A DNA stretch of 60,568 nucleotides from Planctomycetota bacterium (GTDB taxonomy: Bacteria; Planctomycetota; Phycisphaerae; Sedimentisphaerales; Anaerobacaceae), in contig JAMCWO010000307.1 of NCBI GenBank assembly GCA_023481165.1, forward strand, positions 5,921 to 66,488, written 5' to 3'. Made by a program: the position numbers and the translations under genes. Below are positions 1 through 7,388 of the stretch, piece after piece. The notes beneath the pieces are model-generated. The model did no database searches. It was given only the letters and a program-made list of their open reading frames with translations, and had not been told where the DNA came from. Within the stretch, counting starts at the first letter, position 1. The number at the start of each line of letters is the position of its first letter.

Positions 1-1066
1 CCTCTCGTAGGGGCGGCCCCCCGTGGCCGCCCGATGTTGGGCAGGCACGGGGGCCTGCCCCTACAGATCGGCGTTCCCGGGCCGCAGTCCGAATCCTGGT
101 GGAGGGCTTGACCGGCTCCTGTTCCCGAATCATCCGCTGCATCTCGAGGTAGCCGGCCTTGCGCAGTTCCTCCTCGCTGAAAGGTGTGGTCCCGGTCAGC
201 AGTTCGTAGAGCAGGACACCGAGAGAATAGATGTCCGAGCGGGTGTCGATGTCTGGTAGGGGCGAATAATCATTCGCCCCTACAAGGGCCTGCTCCGGGC
301 TCATGTAGGCAGGGGTGCCGATGATGTGGGTGTAGCGGGTAAAGAGCGTCTTTTCCGTCAGCTTCTGGTTCGTAGCCTTGGCAATGCCAAAGTCAATCAC
401 CTTGGGTACGGGCTTACCATCGTGGTGCGTAACCATGACATTGGAGGGCTTGATATCCCGGTGGATGATGCCCTTTTGGTGAGCGTGCTGCACGGCGTGG
501 CAAACCTGGAGGAACAGCATCAGCCGGTCTTTGGTGCTCAGGCTGTTCTTGTCGCAGTATTCCGTGATGGAGACGCCCTGGACCAATTCCATGACAAAGT
601 AGGGCCTTCCGGTCCCCGTGGCTCCGGCATCGAGGACCTTGGCTATGCTGGGATGGTCCATCAGGGCCAGGGCTTGCCGCTCGGCCTCGAAACGCGCAAT
701 CACCTGGCGGGTGTCCATGCCCAGCTTGATGATCTTGAGGGCCACCTTGCGGCGGATGGGCTCCGTCTGCTCGGCCATATAGACCACCGCCATGCCGCCT
801 TCGCCGATCTTCTCCAGGAGCTTGTAGCGGCCAATGACCGTGCCCGGACCTTCCATGGGTAGGGGCGAATAATCATTCGCCCCCGCATGGTCGAGTACCG
901 GCACGTCCAGGAGGCTGTGGGAATCATGCGACCGGAGCAGCGCCTCCACTTCGCTGCGCAGCTTGAGATCATCCCCGCAGGCCTGCGCGACATAGCGGGC
1001 CCGCGCAGCGGGGTCTTGCAGCTCCACGGCTGCCTCAAAAATCGTTTCTTCGTTCTTGTCTTCCAC
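1..1066 (-). CDS. Serine/threonine protein kinase (3' end outside window), invaded by palindromes
   Basis: Hanks-type kinase, truncated by the window edge, about 355 residues visible. The reading frame shows the glycine loop ([10 protein letters not shown]), the VALK lysine, HRDIKPSN, the DFG motif ([10 protein letters not shown]) and the [17 protein letters not shown] segment, so the domain should be catalytically competent. About 65 residues precede it, rich in acidic and alanine residues ([14 protein letters not shown]), as is usual for planctomycete sigma-linked kinases. No in-frame ATG exists upstream. GTG at 1066 (or TTG at 1069) follows GGGAG, and the frame is otherwise open to a stop near 1157. 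Three palindromic repeats are translated in frame: 859-886, 256-283 (inside the activation/P+1 region) and 7-64. It lies 100 bp downstream of an ECF sigma gene on the same strand, a common pair in this phylum. The substrate is unknown. Confidence 0.9.
   Translation of the reverse strand, partial: MEDKNEETIFEAAVELQDPAARARYVAQACGDDLKLRSEVEALLRSHDSHSLLDVPVLDHAGANDYSPLPMEGPGTVIGRYKLLEKIGEGGMAVVYMAEQTEPIRRKVALKIIKLGMDTRQVIARFEAERQALALMDHPSIAKVLDAGATGTGRPYFVMELVQGVSITEYCDKNSLSTKDRLMLFLQVCHAVQHAHQKGIIHRDIKPSNVMVTHHDGKPVPKVIDFGIAKATNQKLTEKTLFTRYTHIIGTPAYMSPEQALVGANDYSPLPDIDTRSDIYSLGVLLYELLTGTTPFSEEELRKAGYLEMQRMIREQEPVKPSTRIRTAARERRSVGAGPRACPTSGGHGGPPLRE
7..80. repeat. Composite GC-rich palindromic element, copy 1 (inside kinase gene)
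   Basis: Two adjoining hairpins: one starts GTAGGGGCGGCC and pairs with GGCCGCCC, the second runs GGGCAGGCACGG to CCTGCCCCTAC, followed by the tail AGATCGGCGTTCCCGG. Copies with the same architecture are at 22383-22470 and 47393-47479. This copy is translated within the kinase frame. Confidence 0.85.
256..283. repeat. 28-bp palindrome, copy in kinase activation segment
   Basis: Near-perfect palindrome GTAGGGGCGAAT..ATTCGCCCCTAC. It is translated as V-G-A-N-D-Y-S-P-L in the kinase and lies between SPEQA and DIDTRSD. Related copies are at 859-886 and 1760-1787. Confidence 0.85.
859..886. repeat. 28-bp palindrome, copy before the kinase domain
   Basis: Same unit as 256-283 with one changed base near the right end. 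It is translated as GANDYSPLP between the N-terminal extension and the glycine loop of the kinase. Confidence 0.85.
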
Positions 1067-1166
1067 CAACCATTCTCCCGGGCCGTTGGCCCTACGAGTA
1101 CAACGCGAGATTTCGAGCCTCAACGGCTCAACTTTTTGCAGAAAAAAATGTGAGGATCAGGACCAA

Positions 1167-1745
1167 TCAGCGGGACGGCGGCTCGGTGGGGCCGCCCATT
1201 TCGCGGATCAGCCACGCCCGGGCGTAAGTCCAGGCGCGCTTGGCCGTCGCCGGCGAAATGCCCAGACTGCAGGCGGTCTGCTCGATCGTCAGGCCGGCGA
1301 AATAGCGGAGCTTCACGACGCTGCCCTTCAGCTCGTCCTTCCGCACGAGCTTCTCCAGGGCCTGGTCCAGGAGGAGCAGGTCGTCGCCCGGGAGGTCATC
1401 CTCCGTCACCGCCTCCGATGCCGCCAGATCCACCCTCCGGTAGCCGCCTCCCTTCTTCTGCGTTTTCTTGTGGCGGGCGTTCTCGACCAGAATCCGGCGC
1501 ATGGCTTCCGCGGCGGCTGCGAAGAAATGGCCCCGACTGTCCCAACCCGGATGGTCCTCGCCCACCAGTCTCAGGTAGACCTCATGCACCAAGGCCGTCG
1601 CCTGGAGGGTCTGACCGGGAGCCTCGTGGGATAGCTTCTGGGCGGCGAGGACCCGCAGTTCCTCATAGACCAGGGGCAAGAGTTCGTCCGTAGCTTTGGC
1701 ATCCCCTCGTTCGATGGCATTCAAGATGCGCGTGACATCACTCAT
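1167..1745 (-). CDS. ECF-family RNA polymerase sigma factor
   Basis: 192-residue extracytoplasmic-function sigma factor of the planctomycete type (the TIGR02999-like group, from memory). Region 2 is at about residues 10-95 (LLPLVYEELRVLA, LVHEVYLRLV, RGHFFAAAAEAMRRILVE). Region 4 is at about 125-185 (VVKLRYFAGLTIEQTACSLGISPATAKRAW), a clear helix-turn-helix. The start is ATG 1745, because GGAGG lies 8 nt upstream; a GTG three codons earlier is less well placed. A TTGAAA-17-CAGAAT promoter lies at 1793-1821, and the palindrome at 1760-1787 falls between its predicted transcription start and the ribosome site. It is followed on the same strand by the Ser/Thr kinase, so the two probably form one signalling unit. 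Confidence 0.93.
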   Translation of the reverse strand: MSDVTRILNAIERGDAKATDELLPLVYEELRVLAAQKLSHEAPGQTLQATALVHEVYLRLVGEDHPGWDSRGHFFAAAAEAMRRILVENARHKKTQKKGGGYRRVDLAASEAVTEDDLPGDDLLLLDQALEKLVRKDELKGSVVKLRYFAGLTIEQTACSLGISPATAKRAWTYARAWLIREMGGPTEPPSR

Positions 1746-1759
1746 GGCCACCACCTCCC

Positions 1760-1787
1760 GTGGGGGCGAATGATGATTCGCCCCTAC
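1760..1787. repeat. 28-bp palindrome, copy in sigma factor leader
   Basis: Variant GTGGGGGCGAAT..ATTCGCCCCTAC. It sits directly upstream of the GGAGG of the sigma gene and would form a hairpin in the 5' untranslated region. Confidence 0.8.
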
Positions 1788-1792
1788 GGGTT

Positions 1793-1821
1793 ATTCTGCC
1801 GGAAAAGGGGCGGCTTTTCAA
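1793..1821 (-). promoter_or_regulatory. Promoter of the ECF sigma gene
   Basis: On the minus strand TTGAAA (1816-1821) and CAGAAT (1793-1798) are separated by 17 bp. The predicted start near 1786 would put the 1760-1787 palindrome at the very 5' end of the message. Confidence 0.5.
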
Positions 1822-1840
1822 GTGCCGGCCGGTGGCACGG

Positions 1841-1988
1841 TTTGTGCAACAGTTGAAAAGGGAAAACGGCCCGGAGCCAGAAATTCTTCAAACCCTTTCC
1901 CCACAAGGGCTTCCGTGAGTTTGCGACCTTCGTTTGACGCGGAATTTCGGCACGATTCGTGCAACAGTGCCCCAGGGTAGAGAGACGC
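1841..1988. repeat. 148-bp intergenic module, copy A
   Basis: Begins TTTGTGCAACAGTTGAAAAG and ends CGGCACGATTCGTGCAAC plus a GGTAGAG.GACGC tail. The same ordered motifs, with diverged sequence between them, recur at 56943-57091. No ORF is supported in either copy. Confidence 0.7.
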
Positions 1989-2264
1989 TCTGACTTGTGA
2001 TTTACGATCTATGATTTGTGATTTGAAAACCCGGCGGCGGGCCCCGGGAGTCTTCCCAAATGGACCGTGATTCCATCATTCCAGGATTCCGTAACGGCGC
2101 GGTCGCGTCGGACGCCCAAGAGCATTCGTGCGAAACGAACCAATTTCAGAAGCAGTTTGAAGTGCCACGTGCGAACTTTGAAGTTGGAGAGCCGGGCGTA
2201 CCAGGGTATACTCGCGGCCTCGTGGGGGTGGAGTGCCCCGCACAACCGCCCGTGGGGCTGATGA

Positions 2265-2378
2265 TTCCTACGGGTCATCGGCTTCATGGGACGTTCCGCT
2301 CTCTATGATCGCGTGATGGGCAGCACGTGCCAGGGCCTCATCCGTCTGGCCGGGTGCTCCGTGCTGGTAGTGAAGTGA
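2265..2378 (+). pseudogene. C-terminal remnant resembling a universal stress (UspA-like) protein
   Basis: A 37-codon open segment directly after an in-frame stop reads VIGFMGRSALYDRVMGST and ends IRLAGCSVLVVK-stop. Universal stress proteins typically end with G-x-x-x-x-x-(L/V)-x-x-x-x-x-CSVLVVK. The rest of such a protein is not recognisable upstream, where frames are broken, so this looks like a decayed gene end. The call rests on one short motif. Confidence 0.4.
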
Positions 2379-2495
2379 TGGAGGGCAAATCAAGGCCCGG
2401 CAGGGCCATCCCCAGAAATACATCGCCCCGGGAACAAAAATCCGAGAAAAAGCTGTAACAGCGGGCCCGTTTCCGCGTCAGTAATAGTGAACTGG

Positions 2496-2528
2496 GCTCC
2501 CAAACGCGGAATTATGCGTTTGGGGACC
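2496..2528. repeat. Small hairpin family (CCCAAACGC stem), copy 1
   Basis: Perfect 9-bp stem CCCAAACGC / GCGTTTGGG with loop GGAATTAT. Relatives are at 19371-19400 and, in inverted orientation, at 31524-31556. Confidence 0.75.
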
Positions 2529-2554
2529 CTCTTATCACTCTCCTGACCTGAGCA

Positions 2555-2587
2555 GGGCCGATACGGCGGAGGTCGGCCCGTTTTCTT
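2555..2587 (+). terminator. Rho-independent terminator
   Basis: Stem GGGCCGA (2555-2561) pairs with TCGGCCC (2573-2579) and is followed by GTTTTCTT. It would end any rightward transcript from the remnant region 2265-2550. No active upstream gene is seen. Confidence 0.6.
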
Positions 2588-2688
2588 GCTGAGGGGCAAG
2601 AAGAGCGCAGGCGATCAGGCGAAAAGGATTGCGGCAGAGGGAGCTTCTGCCTGCGGCCGCTTGATCGCCTGCTCTGCTGGTTTGCCTA

Positions 2689-2717
2689 TTGATTCCCGGC
2701 CCGAGCGCGCATATCAT
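2689..2717 (+). promoter_or_regulatory. Promoter of psd (leaderless)
   Basis: TTGATT (2689-2694), 17-bp spacer, TATCAT (2712-2717). The expected transcription start (about 2724) is within 2 nt of the ATG at 2726, and no Shine-Dalgarno sequence precedes it, so the mRNA is probably leaderless. Confidence 0.65.
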
Positions 2718-2725
2718 AGGTGCCT

Positions 2726-3412
2726 ATGCGAATTCCATTGACCAGGTACGGGCTGCCCGAGGTGGCTGTCTATCCCGCAGTCATTGCCGGACTTATGGCT
2801 GTTGCGGCCTTGCTGGCCCCGTTTCTGCCGGTGGGCGTGACTGTGGCGGTGGAGATCATTTTAGCCCTTGTCTTGGTTTGGGCCTTGATGTTCTTTCGCG
2901 ACCCGCAGCGGCGGACGATCCGGGATGATACCCTGCTGCTGGCGCCCGCCGATGGGCGCATCGCGGATATCGAGACGGTCCAAGAGAAGGACGTCATCGG
3001 GGGCCCGGCCCTGCGGATCGGCGTCTTCTTGAGCATTTTCAACACGCACATCAACCGGGCGCCCTGCGGCGCCAAAGTGGAAAAGATCACCTACCGGCCG
3101 GGCAGATACCTCAACGCGATGAACCGGCTGGCCGGCAAGGTCAATGAGTCCAACAATCTGGCGCTGCGGCGGACCGGCTCGCCCCAGGACCGGCTGCTGG
3201 TCCGCCAGATCAGCGGGGCCATCGCCCGGCGAATCGTCTGTGCCGCCCGCGAAGGTCAGGAGCTTGCCGGCGGTGAGCGGTTCGGCATGATCAAATTCGG
3301 GTCCCGGACCGAACTCTATCTGCCCGCCAACGATAGGATCGAATGTTTGGTCCGGGTCGGAGACAAAGTCAAGGCGGGACTGACCCCGCTGGCACGATAC
3401 CGGCATTTGTGA
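2726..3412 (+). CDS. psd: Phosphatidylserine decarboxylase proenzyme
   Basis: 228-residue short-form phosphatidylserine decarboxylase. It should convert phosphatidylserine to phosphatidylethanolamine using a pyruvoyl group formed by self-cleavage. Two membrane segments are near the N-terminus (about 15-55), then FFRDPQR, LLAPADGRI, FLSIFNTHINRAP and, near the C-terminus, KFGSRTELYLP. In this family cleavage occurs at the Ser of the G-S pair, here GSR rather than the classic GST. The start is ATG 2726 (MRIPLTRYG) rather than GTG 2720, since promoter spacing implies a leaderless message. The next gene, pssA, makes its substrate. Confidence 0.93.
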   Translation: MRIPLTRYGLPEVAVYPAVIAGLMAVAALLAPFLPVGVTVAVEIILALVLVWALMFFRDPQRRTIRDDTLLLAPADGRIADIETVQEKDVIGGPALRIGVFLSIFNTHINRAPCGAKVEKITYRPGRYLNAMNRLAGKVNESNNLALRRTGSPQDRLLVRQISGAIARRIVCAAREGQELAGGERFGMIKFGSRTELYLPANDRIECLVRVGDKVKAGLTPLARYRHL

Positions 3413-3425
3413 AAAGGCGTGGATC

Positions 3426-3500
3426 CTGTAAGTCCTATCGGTCCTGTTGGTCCTGTAGAAACAGGACTCATAGCACGAATAGGACCTATACGAGTGCTCG
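3426..3500. repeat. GGTCCTnT phased short repeats
   Basis: The phrase (G/A)GTCCT recurs about every 10 bp (TCCTGTAAGTCCTATCGGTC and onward) and then appears inverted as AGGACT and AGGACC. A similar block lies at 10529-10590. It occupies the psd-pssA gap. Confidence 0.6.
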
Positions 3501-3597
3501 TTCGGGCACGCTCTTGAGGCGAAACGTGAGCAGATTTCAGATTCCAGATCACAGGTTATCGCGGCCTCGGCCACACAAGAGGAGACTCTTTCGGCGG

Positions 3598-4449
3598 GTG
3601 CGGAAGCGGCGCGTCAAATACATCACCATCCTGCCTTCCCTTATCACAATCTTCAACGGCGCGTTCGGCTTCATCGCCATCGCCCTGGCGAGCAAGGAGA
3701 TGCCGCCCGAGCCGGGCCACTGGTCCTATTTTGCGGTCGCCGGGTACATGGTCCTCCTGGCCATGTTCGCGGACATGCTGGATGGACGGCTGGCCCGGAT
3801 GAGCCAAAGCACGTCCAGCTTCGGGGGGCAGTTGGACAGTCTGTGCGACATGGTCAGCTTTGGCATCGCCCCGGCGTTCATCATGTTCAAGCTCGTGGAG
3901 TACAAGCTGGAGTTGAGCACCGTGCTCATCGGGGGCTTTCTCCACCGGTTCATCTGGCTGGCCGCGTTGGCGTACATTGCCTGTACCGCCATTCGCTTGG
4001 CCCGCTTCAATGTGGAGAACGAGGAAAACGAGGCGGCCCACATGAGCTTTGTCGGTCTGCCCAGTCCCGCGGCGGCCGGTGTCGTGGTCAGCCTGATCAT
4101 CTTCCAGCAGGATGAGGTCCCGGCGTTCGACGTGCTGATCTATCTCCTGCCCTTCTTCACGTTAGGCATGGCGCTGCTGATGGTCAGCCAGATCCGGTAT
4201 CCGCACCTGTTGAACGTGTACCTGGCCGGCAAGAAGCCCTTTGCCTATCTCATTCGGATCCTCTTCCTGCTCGGACTGGCCGTGTGCAACAATCTGCCCA
4301 TCGCGCTGGTGCTGGCGTTTGGCGGCTTTGCCGGAGGCAGTCTCGTGAAGTGGCTCTACAGCGCTGTCATGGGCCGGCGGACGCGACCGGCGCTGACAAC
4401 CGCCGATTTAGCCCCTGGAACCGAGCCCGGACCGGTCACCCATCATTGA
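3598..4449 (+). CDS. pssA: CDP-diacylglycerol--serine O-phosphatidyltransferase
   Basis: 283-residue integral membrane enzyme that makes phosphatidylserine from CDP-diacylglycerol and serine. It has the complete CDP-alcohol phosphatidyltransferase signature (DGxxAR, eight residues, GxxxDxxxD) at DGRLARMSQ..GGQLDSLCD. Multiple hydrophobic helices fill the rest. I chose GTG 3598, which follows GAGGAG by 13 nt and starts the conserved basic stretch RKRRVKYITILPSLIT. GTG 3526, after TTGAGGCGAAAC, is an alternative that adds 24 residues from repeat-like DNA. It directly follows psd, forming a two-gene phosphatidylethanolamine pathway. Confidence 0.93.
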   Translation: MRKRRVKYITILPSLITIFNGAFGFIAIALASKEMPPEPGHWSYFAVAGYMVLLAMFADMLDGRLARMSQSTSSFGGQLDSLCDMVSFGIAPAFIMFKLVEYKLELSTVLIGGFLHRFIWLAALAYIACTAIRLARFNVENEENEAAHMSFVGLPSPAAAGVVVSLIIFQQDEVPAFDVLIYLLPFFTLGMALLMVSQIRYPHLLNVYLAGKKPFAYLIRILFLLGLAVCNNLPIALVLAFGGFAGGSLVKWLYSAVMGRRTRPALTTADLAPGTEPGPVTHH

Positions 4450-4543
4450 CAGAGAGGCGCGGTCCGTTAGGTTCCGCACCGTCCACGAAATCCGCCGCGG
4501 TTGCGGACTACTTGGACCGAGTAGACGTCACGGACGCAAGGGA

Positions 4544-5509
4544 TTATTGGGCTTCGCACGGGACGTGGAAGGTGGTGCTTCCGGCTTGGACCGTGGTCTG
4601 CGGGATCTGCCCTTGGGCTTGGTTGATCTGATGGTAGCGCTCCACGACCTGCGCCAGACGACTGAGCGTCTGCCGGCCGTCTTCGCTGGCCTCCAGGCCT
4701 ACGATCTGCAGGCCCAGACACAGACCCGCGTGGTCGGCCGTGGGCAGAACATTGCGGATCTGGGCGTTGAACATCAGCGGAACCTCGTAGGGCATCGGAG
4801 TGAACCGCACTCCCAGGAACTGCCCTTTGCGAAAGTCGGCGGTACCGGGGGCGTCGGCACGTGGCGCTGCCCCTGCGGGCGGGGCCTGAGCCGCGCCCAT
4901 TACAGTCTGCTGCAAGGCCCCCGCCGATGCGGCGTTCGACGCCGGGGAAGCGGAGTTCGTATCGAGACCGGCCGGGCCGCCCGCGGCGCCATGCTTCAGG
5001 GGAACGACGACTTGGGCGCCTCCGGCAGAGATGTCGACCAGGCGGCCCTCGCAATAGGCGTGCAGCCGGTCATCCGAGGCGCGATGGCCCGTGCGATGCC
5101 AAAGGACCACATTAACCCGCAGGGACGCGGGGACGTTGACGCGGAAGTAGCTGCGTCTCTGGACCACACCGACGCATTGCGGCGCCGCCAGGACGATGGT
5201 TCCCCCCGCCTCGGGATCGGCGGAAGGCTCGAAGCCCACCACGGTGGTGTCAAAGACGAATTTGCCATAGGCATGCTTGAAATTCACGCCCACCGGTTGC
5301 TCCAGGCGGATGTTGATCGGGTGGGGTTTGCCGGCCGTGTGGCAATTCTCGACGTACAGCCGATCGGCGCGCAGATCCTTCATGACGACCTTGGCCACGT
5401 GCCATTTGTCCTTGGAGAGATAGGACATGATGGCCGGTGCCTGGGTCTGCACGACCATCTGCAATACGGTCTGGGACTCCGGCCCCTGGAGCATGACGAT
5501 TTCACTCAT
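4544..5509 (-). CDS. PilZ-domain protein (YcgR-like c-di-GMP receptor)
   Basis: 321-residue cytoplasmic protein. An N-terminal beta-rich region (1-110) resembles the YcgR/PilZN domain. It is followed by QRRSYFRV, containing the RxxxR loop, and LVDISAGG, the DxSxxG motif; together these form the c-di-GMP site of PilZ domains. Between that motif and the last strands there is an Ala/Pro-rich insert of about 50 residues, longer than usual. The C-terminus is Gln-rich. ATG 5509 follows GGGAGG closely. It probably senses c-di-GMP to control motility or surface behaviour; the pilT-containing operon at 44 kb may be relevant, but no direct link is visible. Confidence 0.8.
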   Translation of the reverse strand: MSEIVMLQGPESQTVLQMVVQTQAPAIMSYLSKDKWHVAKVVMKDLRADRLYVENCHTAGKPHPINIRLEQPVGVNFKHAYGKFVFDTTVVGFEPSADPEAGGTIVLAAPQCVGVVQRRSYFRVNVPASLRVNVVLWHRTGHRASDDRLHAYCEGRLVDISAGGAQVVVPLKHGAAGGPAGLDTNSASPASNAASAGALQQTVMGAAQAPPAGAAPRADAPGTADFRKGQFLGVRFTPMPYEVPLMFNAQIRNVLPTADHAGLCLGLQIVGLEASEDGRQTLSRLAQVVERYHQINQAQGQIPQTTVQAGSTTFHVPCEAQ

Positions 5510-5664
5510 AGCAACCTCCCTACGCCTGCAATAGCACGTCTTTGGAGGAAGTGTCGCAGGGGGGTCCCCTGGACGCCCGGCGGCGTCATTGCAGCCCCAG
5601 CCACACCCTCTCTGTCGTCGCCGGTATTGCGGCCGGAAGGGCCTACCGCGACGGGTCCTGGTAA

Positions 5665-5693
5665 AGCATAGAATATGAATCGACCGTCCACAA
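5665..5693 (-). promoter_or_regulatory. Promoter of the PilZ gene
   Basis: Minus-strand TTGTGG (5688-5693), 17-bp spacer, TATGCT (5665-5670), giving a leader of about 150 nt. It overlaps the divergent region shared with the M50 protease gene. Confidence 0.4.
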
Positions 5694-5717
5694 AGGGGAC
5701 ATGAGCCAATGTCACGA

Positions 5718-5746
5718 TTGCCTGTGCGGCGTGGATCAAGTATGCT
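5718..5746 (+). promoter_or_regulatory. Promoter of the M50 protease gene
   Basis: TTGCCT (5718-5723), 17-bp spacer, TATGCT (5741-5746). The start codon is at 5839. Nothing else was recognised in the 5510-5838 gap. Confidence 0.4.
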
Positions 5747-5838
5747 GGCCGCGCCCATGGCCGGTCAGTAGCTGCTCGTTTCTTCGTCCTTTTATCGGGC
5801 CGGACACCGGTTCGGTCCGTATGATGCAGGAGCCAGCG

Positions 5839-6543
5839 ATGTCGCCACAGCAACTCGGACTTGGACTGCTTTGGTATGCCGTGTTCGTCCTTTCCACGAC
5901 GTTCCACGAGGCGGCCCACGGTTTCGCCGCCCTGCGGCTGGGCGATCCGACCGCGCGGGACGCCGGGCTGGTGACCCTGGACCCGCTGCCGCACCTCCAG
6001 AGGTCCCCCTTCGGCATGGTGGTCATTCCGATTTTCTCCTTCCTCGTCGGCGGCTGGATGGTCGGCTGGGCCAGCACCCCTTACGATCCGCGCTGGGCGT
6101 ACTACCACCGCCGGCCCGCGGCATTGATGGCTCTGGCTGGTCCGGGGGCGAACCTCGCCCTGATCCTCGTGGCCGCCCTCCTCATCCGGCTGGGTATGTT
6201 GCTCGGCTTTTTCGCCCAACCCGAGCACATCACCTGGACGCAGACCACGGTCGCCCGATCCCCCGGCTTCGCCGAGGGCGTGGCGATTGCCGTGAGCATT
6301 CTATTTTCCCTGAACCTGATCTTGCTGGTGTTCAATCTTCTGCCGGTGCCCCCGCTGGACGGCAGCGAGGTGCTGTCCCTGTTCCTCCACGAGAGCATGG
6401 CGCAGCGCTATCGGGAGCTTATGGCTCAGCCGGCGGCCCAAATGATCGGGCTGGTCGTCGCCTGGAACGTGATCGACGTCATTTTGAACCCTGTTTACAC
6501 GATTGCCCTGAGCCTCCTTTATCCCGGCAGCAGCTACCGGTGA
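5839..6543 (+). CDS. Site-2-type (M50) zinc metalloprotease
   Basis: 234-residue polytopic membrane protein. The zinc-binding HEAAH (about residues 22-26) lies in the first helix. The third ligand region NLLPVPPLDG, typical of M50 proteases, lies near residue 170. Both are intact, so activity is likely. The compact form without PDZ or CBS domains resembles small site-2 proteases that cleave membrane-bound substrates; the substrate is not inferable. ATG 5839 follows GGAG at good spacing. The longer frame back to 5701 contains the promoter, so it is not coding. Confidence 0.85.
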   Translation: MSPQQLGLGLLWYAVFVLSTTFHEAAHGFAALRLGDPTARDAGLVTLDPLPHLQRSPFGMVVIPIFSFLVGGWMVGWASTPYDPRWAYYHRRPAALMALAGPGANLALILVAALLIRLGMLLGFFAQPEHITWTQTTVARSPGFAEGVAIAVSILFSLNLILLVFNLLPVPPLDGSEVLSLFLHESMAQRYRELMAQPAAQMIGLVVAWNVIDVILNPVYTIALSLLYPGSSYR

Positions 6544-6793
6544 AGTGCCGCTGGGCACGGCCCAACTCTGTTTTTATCATGAATTCACAGGAAATCGGCT
6601 TGACATTCTGGGACGGATGATATTGAATCCCACTCAAAGAGTAGGGTACTAAGCACCACGAACGAGCACCGGTCTATGTGACGCGCTCTTGCGAAGATGG
6701 TTTCCGCAGCCTGAGGAAGAATAGGTCCTTGGGCCGGCCGTGTGGCCGGTCGAGGCGAATCTACTCATTTCAGTGTGCAGAAGGAGATGCATC

Positions 6794-7372
6794 ATGAGAG
6801 AGCAAGTCCCGATCCACCAGGCGAACCGACGCGAGATGTTGAAGCTGTCGGGAATGGGCGTCCTCGGCGGTATGGCCGCCAGTTCGCTCCTACCGACGAA
6901 AGCCCAAGCGGAATCGGCCATCAAGATCGCCCACGCGATGTGGATCCACGGCCACAGTATGGAAATCGAGTACCCGGAACGGGTCGCTTCTCAGTGGCGC
7001 GCGGGATTCAGTATCAACGTGGAAGGCAAACCCGGCAGCACCAACTGGTTCCACTTCGCGATTCCCACGCCCGTGATCGTCAATGACGTCCGTCTGCGGG
7101 CCGACTCGGTCATACTCCGCTTTAAGACCTATTCCGTCGATGCCTGGGTCCGGGACGTCCATGTCTACGACGGCGAGACTCTGATCGCCGCCCACAACGG
7201 CGTCAACCTGTCGAAGGATCATCTCTTCGAGCGTTTCCTGATCCCGGACCGGCCGGAAGTGCTGTGGGGCATCGGAATCTCCATCGGGGTCTCCTGCGGC
7301 GTCGAGAGCATGGACCACCACATGGAGTTCTTTGCCGCCGGCTGCGATTTCATGACCGAGAAGCCCGCCTGA
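6794..7372 (+). CDS. TAT-exported protein of unknown function (DUF6623-like)
   Basis: 192 residues with a twin-arginine-like signal (NRREMLKLSGMGVLGGMAAS) and a probable cleavage after AQA near residue 40. The mature part begins IKIAHAMWIHGHSMEIEYP and looks beta-rich. I associate the AHAMWxHG motif with DUF6623, from memory and at low certainty. AAGGAG precedes ATG 6794. A TTGACA lies at 6600-6605, but its -10 partner is poor. It stands alone between the M50 protease and the convergent APC transporter. Confidence 0.65.
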   Translation: MREQVPIHQANRREMLKLSGMGVLGGMAASSLLPTKAQAESAIKIAHAMWIHGHSMEIEYPERVASQWRAGFSINVEGKPGSTNWFHFAIPTPVIVNDVRLRADSVILRFKTYSVDAWVRDVHVYDGETLIAAHNGVNLSKDHLFERFLIPDRPEVLWGIGISIGVSCGVESMDHHMEFFAAGCDFMTEKPA

Positions 7373-7388
7373 CGGCGTCGGAGCAGAG

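Noticed and set aside
2009-2308. ORFs of 64-92 codons on both strands near 2.1 kb
   Set aside because: They overlap each other and read through filler phrases and a decayed gene end. None has a recognisable domain.
4544-5758. 404-codon start for the PilZ protein
   Set aside because: ATG 5509 has GGGAGG and begins a family-like N-terminus; the upstream part overlaps the divergent promoters.
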